Below, in pieces: positions 57,650-64,000 of a stretch of 64,000 nt of DNA. The notes below the pieces were generated by a model. The model saw only the letters and a list, made by a program, of their open reading frames with translations, was not told where the DNA came from and searched no databases. Source of the stretch: Diphasiastrum complanatum (taxonomy: Eukaryota; Streptophyta; Lycopodiopsida; Lycopodiales; Lycopodiaceae); the NCBI GenBank assembly GCA_029204225.1, contig CM055095.1, positions 45,621,446-45,685,445 of the forward strand, given 5' to 3'. Numbering within the stretch: the stretch's first letter is position 1; each line of letters starts with the position of its first letter. Position numbers and translations under genes: made by a program.

Positions 57650-58470
57650 CTTGAATTCCTAGAGTGAGCACAACAAAGTAATATGCAATTGATGCACTCA
57701 AAAGCTTTGTTGACATCAACCATAATTATAACCATGAGGGTGGAATAATGAAAGTAGGGTTCAACAAAGATGTTGAGGATGGCAGCAAAGATGTTACGTC
57801 CTTCTATGTAGCCATAATGAGATTGGGAGAGATGTATAGGGAGATAGGGGTTGGTCTCATGGAAAGGGATGTGGTTATAAGCTTTTAGATAATATTGAGC
57901 ATGGTCAAGGGTCTAAAGTCTCCAAGTGAGAAACATATGTGATTCTTGGAGATAACTTTAACGGGACCTTCCATAATGTGCAAGGTGTCTACTAGTAGAA
58001 TATTAGAGGTAATAAGGGCCAGAATAATGTGTTTGAGATGGTCACAAAAGGTGTGGAAGAAGTTGAGGGTATGACCATCAAGGCTAGGGGGTCTTACTTT
58101 TGGAAAGGCATTTGAGGGCCAATTCAAGTTCTAGGAGAGAAGGGCTCATTCAAAACTAAAGAGGCCAATTCCTGCAACATGGAGTTTGGAAAAGCATATA
58201 CAAAATTCACAATGTCGGGGTCAACATGGACTAGGGGGGAGTAGAGCTTTATGTAAATGTGAAGTGCAAGGAACAGAGTTTCACTAGGATCAATGACATT
58301 TATTATTGATTTTCAAAGAAGAGATGGATGAGGATGGTTTTTTTTTTTTGAGGTACTTGAAAAAGAAAATAGTGGGGAGGTCTTTGTTGCAAAGACATGT
58401 GAGCTTGATTTCCATGACCTTATAATTGTCAAATTTCTTGAAGTTTTTAAGACAAGTTACTTCCAAGTCA
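57650..58470 (-). mobile_element. LINE (non-LTR) relic: reverse transcriptase fragment
   Basis: Minus-strand text in LINE order: FFFKYLKK (~58390), PSLDGHTLNFFHTFCDHLK (58070-58020; family P-DG-T--FF--FW--L), FSLGDFRPLTMLNII (57930-57885; family --DFRPISLCNV), YIEGRNIFAAIL (~57815) and MVDVNKAFE (~57710), the last holding the first catalytic Asp. The FADD block and both ends are missing. No poly(A) tail was identified. Confidence 0.8.
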
Positions 58471-59323
58471 TGGAAAAGTGAAGGGTGGGAATGGGAGACT
58501 TTGAGTGTGTTGATAAAACAAACCTTAAAGCACTTTCATTTTCTTAAGATTTACAATGTTGATTTAAATTCCTAATTGACAAGATTCAAGAACTAAGGTT
58601 AATTTAGTTGTGATGGATAATCTCTCTCAACCAAGTAATGAAGCCATACTTGTAAGAATAAGAGTAAGATCCTAGATTGACTGAATAGTTGTGTTCTCAA
58701 AGGTTGTCACATTACGAAAAATATAGTTAGGGGTGATTATCTTGGTCATGAAATCTTTTTTCAAACTCTATAGTGAGATTGGCCAATAAAACACTTGATA
58801 AAGACTTGATGAAAATAATCGATAGCAAGGTCACTCTTTTTTACAAATTTCCTCTGTATTTGCATCTACGAGGAAATGCTTGTAGCATGGTTCTATGCAA
58901 AAAAAAACCTTGAATTCATAGTACTTGATGTTTTTGATTTGGCAAACCTATTGTTCATTGGTCGACCTATGCGATTCTTATCTCTTCATGGGTTGATGTG
59001 GCAAGGATTTGTGGGGGCCTAGAAACCTGAATGTGAAGAATTGTACCCTCTTATATAATTTGCAAATTTGCCCCAAAAATACTTTTTTATATATGAATGA
59101 TTGGGAAACAACAAATTGATTGATCAAGTTTTGGGATTATTTTAAGTGTCAATTATTCATTTGTTGCACAGACTCCAAATTCACTTTTTATGAATTAGGC
59201 ACAGTGAACTTTGAGATCGTGTGAATTTTAGGAATTGTGTGAAATTTGAAAGTGTCAAGCATGGTGGCATTTGTAGACAATAGCTAGCCACCTACCTATT
59301 TAAAGTACAAACATCGTTACAAG

Positions 59324-59359
<36 letters not shown>

Positions 59360-60088
59360 GGTTATCTTCTGTGCTTCCTAAATACCTATGTTGTGGGCTT
59401 GTCTAGATCAAACTATGTTATCTCGCTCTTTCTCGAAGTCCAATTGTATAAATTGTGATTGGTAGTCAAATAAGAAGTGCCCAAAGATCTCTCCAAAGTA
59501 AATGTTTGATTGTTTAAAATTTTACTTTTTGTTTACAAGTCTTAGCTCAATAAGCTAGAAATAAATTTATGCAATTTTGAATTATAAATACTTTTATATG
59601 TTGATTTTGAGTTTTGGGTCATTTCTCAAGAAAACTAGAGAAGATGGACACTTTCGCTATGTAATTTTATGGAGCTAGATATTATCACTTTGAAATGTTG
59701 ATTTTTTTTAAAAAATCCCAAAATTTAATCATTTTTGGCCCAACCAAAGAAGAGGGTAGGGTAATTGAAAGTTGTCAGGTGCATATGAATACCCTTGCCA
59801 AATTGTTTGTCCTTTGCGGATGCCACCTTGTATGGCCTTGTATGTGGTTGATAAAATGGCATTAATTAACCAATTTGCATAAATATAAATGTAATGCTTA
59901 TTTATCCAATGGAAGAATGACTAGGACATCTACTATTAAAAAATCCCAAACAATCAAATGAATTGGATAGGGGCTGTTGCTAGGTGCACAAAGGGCATGA
60001 TATTAAATTTCGGTTTTTATAGAATAAGGATACCTCCAAGGCCCTTTATGGATATTTTCAAGGCCTAACTTTAAACAAAAAAAGGGTT
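58471..60088. other. Stretch without a recognisable gene
   Basis: The first few hundred bases may be upstream LINE sequence. A (CT)n run lies at 59330-59358. Nothing else recognised. Confidence 0.3.
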
Positions 60089-60294
60089 CTTGATAAATGC
60101 ATTTGATATGGCATTAGGAGTCACATGTACAACATCCTCTTGATAAAGGCATTTGATATGGCATTAGAAGTCACATATACAGCATCCTCTTTGTGGTGGT
60201 CACGTAACCATCCATGCATAGATTAATGTAGTCAAGAAAGAGAGAAATAGACATCCATACATAGATTATTGTAGTCAAGAAAGAGAGAAATAGG
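60089..60294 (+). repeat. Two adjacent tandem duplications (50 bp and 43 bp)
   Basis: 60089-60138 is repeated at 60139-60188 (CATTTGATATGGCATTAG(G/A)AG), and 60209-60251 at 60252-60294 (TAGTCAAGAAAGAGAGAAAT). Both pairs differ at only a few bases. Two independent young duplications next to each other. Confidence 0.9.
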
Positions 60295-60322
60295 CATAAA
60301 CTAAGAATTCTAGTAGCAATAG

Positions 60323-60760
60323 TGTAAGGATCACCAAGTGAAGATCCTCTAGATCCTGTTGCATGCATCAAAGGACTATTGTGGAGCCAAACCACCCAAC
60401 CTACTCGAGCCAAGAGTCAAACCCAAATCAGCTTCTCCTCCGAGCCACGATGACTCAATACAAGAAAGGAGAAGATTATGGCAATTGGAAACTGTAACCA
60501 AGTTATAGAGACTCCAAGAGCCTAGAAATATTCCATATAGGATGCCAATTCTCAACCAATTGCTTTTGATCTCCTTTGCATGCACTAAAATCAGTCAATC
60601 ACCATGCACTAGCTCCAGAAGTCCTAATTAGAGCATCTTGGCACTCACAAGGCTATTAATTACATTTTTGACCTAGTTCGGAATGGCAAAGGATAACTAA
60701 TAAACTCGTATATTAGAGTACTGGATATCCATCTCATGGGCTATTCCGAATCCCTCATAT
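60323..60760 (-). repeat. Solo gypsy LTR, third copy
   Basis: TGTAAGGATCACCAAGTGAAGATC at 60323 (in pieces: TGTAAGGATCACC, AAGTGAAGATC) and TGTGGAGCCAAACCACCCAAC match the LTRs at 8083 and 44319. The later part shares TCGGAATG(G/A)-AA(A/G)G-ATAACTAATAA with 44619-44640. Flanked on the left by duplicated host sequence, not a primer site. Confidence 0.7.
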
Positions 60761-61644
60761 TGGACATGGACGTAACAAATAGAGTACTACATAATAGAGA
60801 ACACTACATCATAGAAACACCAATGATGGTAAAGCCTTGCATTGTTATACAAGGAAGTAGTGTAAAGTCTCACATTTTTGTACAAGGAGTTGTATGTTTG
60901 GAATAGATGAAAAAAAAAACTAATTGAAAAGTGGAAATTATGGTGAAAAAGACAAAACTAGAGATATAGGTATGACATTATAAAGAGAATGTGGGCCATA
61001 TGCCTACATAATAATGTATGCTTGTTTAATATTTGATAAATTAGCAAAATTGCAAAATATTGTGAGCTAAGATGGAGAGATGGGTCCCATGCAGAGTTTG
61101 GAGTAGAATGTTTGGGTTGGGCTTGCTCACACCAATTTTTTTGCTTACATGTGGGCAGAAATTGGGGCCAAAGGGCTGCTTAAGATGAAAAGATAATATG
61201 TTTAGCTTCAAAATGTGCCCTTGAGTGTAATTGTGTGAAGTTCAAAACTACAATTTTACCTCAATTCTAGCCCAAGTATTGTTGTTAGTATTGGACATAG
61301 TTTAGCTTGAACCTTAGATCTGGTGCAACTTCTTGAGGGTGCGCTTGAAAGACGTTAGTGTGTGAGATGAAAAACTTGGGTTGTATTTGTGTAATATGTT
61401 GAAAGGAACTCATATGGGGTGTATGTGCTATTTGATCATCCAATGCTTGTGTTTTAATAGACTTGGAAGTTGGTCAAGGATGCAAAGATTAGATCGGGCT
61501 TCATCCATATGAGTTGCTAGTATAATAATAATCTTGGTGAATGGAGACTTAGAGGCAATGCTCACGAAGATGTGGCATAGTCCAAAAACTATTGAATCGA
61601 TTTAAGCGTGTATATGAACAATTTTATAGGCAACATGAAAGTAA
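60761..61644. other. Stretch without a recognisable gene
   Basis: AT-rich, no open frame or repeat recognised. Confidence 0.3.
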
Positions 61645-61739
61645 TTGTTCAAAAATAAGAAAGGTTTAGCTTTTCTTGGTCAAATTTTAATGGCAACGAG
61701 CGCATACACATCTACGAGGTGGCGGTGGCTATTTGAGGC

Positions 61740-61958
61740 ATGGGTCCATCATCATCCAAGAGTAGAAAAAGAGGAAAGTGGATGTATGTGTTGGTGGATG
61801 CTCTCCAACAACCACTACCAATGGTTGGTGGCGAGCCGCTAACTGCTGGGGAAAAGTTGGGTCTGACAACTCGGGCACAATCGGATCGGGATGATCCTAA
61901 CTACTGCACGAAGGCAGTGGCCAACGAATCGCTCGATGCATGCACTACTAATAACTAA
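61740..61958 (+). CDS. Short GC-richer open frame, unknown
   Basis: 72 codons from ATG (MGPSSSKSRKRGKWM), a basic start followed by an ordinary mixed sequence. The 61700-61950 segment has more CG dinucleotides than its flanks. It could be the first exon of a captured gene, or chance. It lies 110 bp upstream of copia relic 6. Confidence 0.25.
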   Translation: MGPSSSKSRKRGKWMYVLVDALQQPLPMVGGEPLTAGEKLGLTTRAQSDRDDPNYCTKAVANESLDACTTNN

Positions 61959-62069
61959 GTAGGCAAACACAAAAATAAGTTAAGAGCTTGACTGCATGGT
62001 GGTTGCGGAAGCAAAGAGCAGATAATCAGAAAGTCAGACGGAAAGTGGAAAACATGCAAGGCTCTACAC

Positions 62070-62650
62070 ATGATCAAGATGAATCTTACCAATGAACTTC
62101 TCAAGGAAGTTGGTAAGAGTACTTCGTCAAAGGATACTTGGGATTCATTAAAGAAGCTTTATGAATCCAAGTCTAATTCTAGAGTGTTGACTCTAAGAAG
62201 GAAAATCTTTCAATGTTTGAAAAATAATGAAGAAAGTTCAAATATATTTGTTTTGAGAGTGAAGGCTTTGAATGATGAGTTAGCTTGCATTCATGAGAGC
62301 ATTAAGGAAGGAGAGCTTGTTCAAATTTTTTCAATGGATTGTTGGATGCTCATGCTAATATTGAACAAAGTCTTTCCATTCAAAAGACTTTGCCAAGTTT
62401 GATTGATCTTCAAGAGATCTTGATCAATGAAGAATATAGGCTTCAAGCAAGAGGTGGATCTTTATCAACATCTCAAGTTGGAGAGGAGGCTATATGTTCA
62501 TCAAGGGAAAATCTAAGGGAAAAAAAAAAGTAAGTGGTCTAAAGGGCAAGATCACGGGGAGGCTTCTTCAAATGGCAAAAGGAAAGATAGGTCAAAGCTC
62601 AAGTGCTTCTATTGTGGCATCAAAGGACACTTTGCAAGTGTACTTCACTA
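62070..62650 (+). pseudogene. copia gag, with the protease site deleted
   Basis: KMNLTNELLKEVGKSTSSKD, WDSLKKLYESKSNSRVLTLR, then a frameshift at ~62330 and LDAHANIEQSLSIQKTLPS, LQARGGSLSTSQVGEEA. In another frame the knuckle starts CFYCGIKGHFAS (62608-62640), and the next bases already belong to text beyond the protease site (LLAYEDDKKVIYTANDG). The DSGA segment is therefore absent. Confidence 0.88.
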
Positions 62651-64000
62651 CTTTGTTGGCATATGAAGATGACAAGAAGGTGATCTACACGGCCAATGAT
62701 GGTGAGTGTGCAATCAAAGGGATTGGCACAATTCCTATTTCTCTCACTACAAATAGGAATGTTCATTTGAAGGATGTTTTGTTCATACCTTCCATTACCA
62801 AGAATCTACTTAGTGTGAGTCAATTGCTAAGTAAAGGTTTCAAAGTTGAGTTTGATGGAGATGCTTGCATGATCAAAGGAAGGATATCTTGATTGCAAAA
62901 GGTAAAAGGCAAGGTAAGTTGTTCAAACTAGATGCTTGTGTTATTACTAACCAAGTTCGATTTGTGGCAAGTGAGCAAATACCTATTCAAGAGGTTTGGC
63001 ATAAAAGGATGGGGCACCTCAACTTCAAGTCATTGGAGGTAATGGCTAGGAAGAAAGTTGTCATTGGTCTTCCAAAATTCTTAAGTACCATTAATCATGT
63101 TTGTGATTCTTGTGCATTGTCAAAGTCACATAGACTACCTTATGCTAGATCTACAAAGAATTTTCAAATTGTACATTCAGATTTTCATGGAATTACTACA
63201 ATTAGCAATAGTGGAGCTAAGATATATGTAACTTTCATTGGTAATTTTAGTAGATTTTGTTGGATCTATCTACTAAAGAGCAAGGATGAAGTGTATGATG
63301 TCTTTGTTAAGTTCAAGAATGCAAGGGAGAACCAATTTTCCACAAGGATCAAGTGCTTAAGGAGTGAAAATGGTGGAGAGTACATATCTACCAAGTTTAA
63401 GGCCTTTTGTGATGAGCATGGGATCAAGAGGGAGTATACAACACCAAGGACCCCACAACAAAATGGAGTGGCAGAGAGGAAGAATAGGACTTTATGTAAA
63501 AGTGCCAAAGCCATGAGGTTAAGTGCTAACCTTGATAAGCCATTTTGGGATCAAGCATTGTTGTGTGCTAATTTCTTGTGCAATAGGTGGTCGAGTGCTA
63601 TTTTGGATGGAAGGACACCTTTTGAGATGCTATTCAAAAGGAGGTCGAGTGTCAACTTTCTTAGAACTTTTGGATGCACATGCTATGTCAACATAACTCT
63701 TGATGATAGGACCAAGGAGGATCAATCTTCAAGGAAAGGTATATTTGTTGGATATAGTGAGGTGAGTAAAGCCTACAAGGTTTACATTCCTTCTACCAAT
63801 AAGACGATTATTGGTAGAGATGTCATTTTTGATGAGGGGAACATTCCAAAAGTATTTTCAAGCATTATTGATGGTGATGGATCTAACATTATTGATGTTG
63901 ATGTAAAGGATCCTACTTTTGATGGTGATGATGATGGACCTTCATCAAGTCAAAAGCCAATGAGAATATCAAGGGAAAGAGAAATGCCTTCAAGGCTCAC
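62651..64000 (+). pseudogene. copia GAG-pre-integrase and integrase of relic 6
   Basis: IKGIGTIPISLTTNRNVHLK, then a frameshift at ~62890, GKRQGKLFKLDACVITNQ, NHVCDSCALSKSHRLPY, VHSDFHGITT (first Asp). The second catalytic block reads LRSENGGEYIS, with Glu for Asp, and FIDDFSR has become FIGNFSR. NGVAERKNRT keeps Glu. From ~63150 to 64000 the frame is nearly continuous, ending in the linker DGDDDGPSSSQKP. Confidence 0.9.

Larger units (their letters stand above)
62030..64000 (+). mobile_element. Ty1/copia relic 6, running off the window
   Basis: Gag (62030-62570), a zinc-knuckle piece, a deletion over the protease site, GAG-pre-integrase (62690-63150) and integrase (63150-63840), then linker to the window end. 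Same family as relics 2, 3 and 4; RT probably lies beyond 64000. Confidence 0.9.

Overview
The window is repeat-dense nuclear DNA of a land plant with a large genome. The evidence is many decayed Ty1/copia and Ty3/gypsy retrotransposons primed by initiator-Met tRNA (TGGTATCAGAGC sites), long GA/CT, AC and AT microsatellites, a LINE relic, Helitron-like ends, and no intact host gene. A fern, lycophyte or gymnosperm fits the transposon density and sparse genes, but the sequence does not fix the species. No rRNA, tRNA, CRISPR or bacterial features were seen.

Layout. 1-3.4 kb: an exon-like open frame at the left edge, an 84-bp tandem duplication, faint antisense coding-like sequence and a cluster of palindromes. 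3.4-8.8 kb: a truncated minus-strand Ty3/gypsy element with LTR, primer-binding site, long leader and a gag-protease-RT frame broken by stops. 9-9.9 kb: a ~25-bp minisatellite. 11.1-13.6 kb: ~520-bp tandem units and a 350-bp direct repeat. 14-15.4 kb: Helitron-like 3' ends around an AC microsatellite, then a CT/GA palindromic block. 15.4-22.4 kb: two minus-strand copia relics. 22.4-24.1 kb: Helitron-like/microsatellite composite and an 18-bp minisatellite between direct repeats. 24.4-27.0 kb: a degenerate intron-containing gene resembling a DDE transposase of a family I cannot name. 27.9-31 kb: a scrambled copia relic. 32.0-32.2 kb: a ladder of seven CCAAT boxes. 33-42.3 kb: a plus-strand gypsy relic split by a nearly complete copia (35372-41976) with both LTRs and a 5-bp target duplication. 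43.3-44.3 kb: an unknown pseudogene ending at a solo gypsy LTR. 45.2-50.7 kb: two opposed copia relics, one carrying an LTR insertion with target duplication. 50.7-52.9 kb: a gypsy relic. 55.9 kb: a solo copia LTR. 57.6-58.5 kb: a LINE relic. 60.3 kb: a third gypsy LTR. 62-64 kb: a copia relic running off the window.

Working together: no host pathway is encoded. The coding content is selfish-element machinery (gag coat, protease, integrase, reverse transcriptase, RNase H), nearly all interrupted by stops, frameshifts or deletions. The most interesting items are the possible unnamed transposase gene at 24.4-27.0 kb, the CCAAT ladder, the hairpin-CTAG ends at microsatellites, and the two insertions dated relative to their hosts by target duplications.
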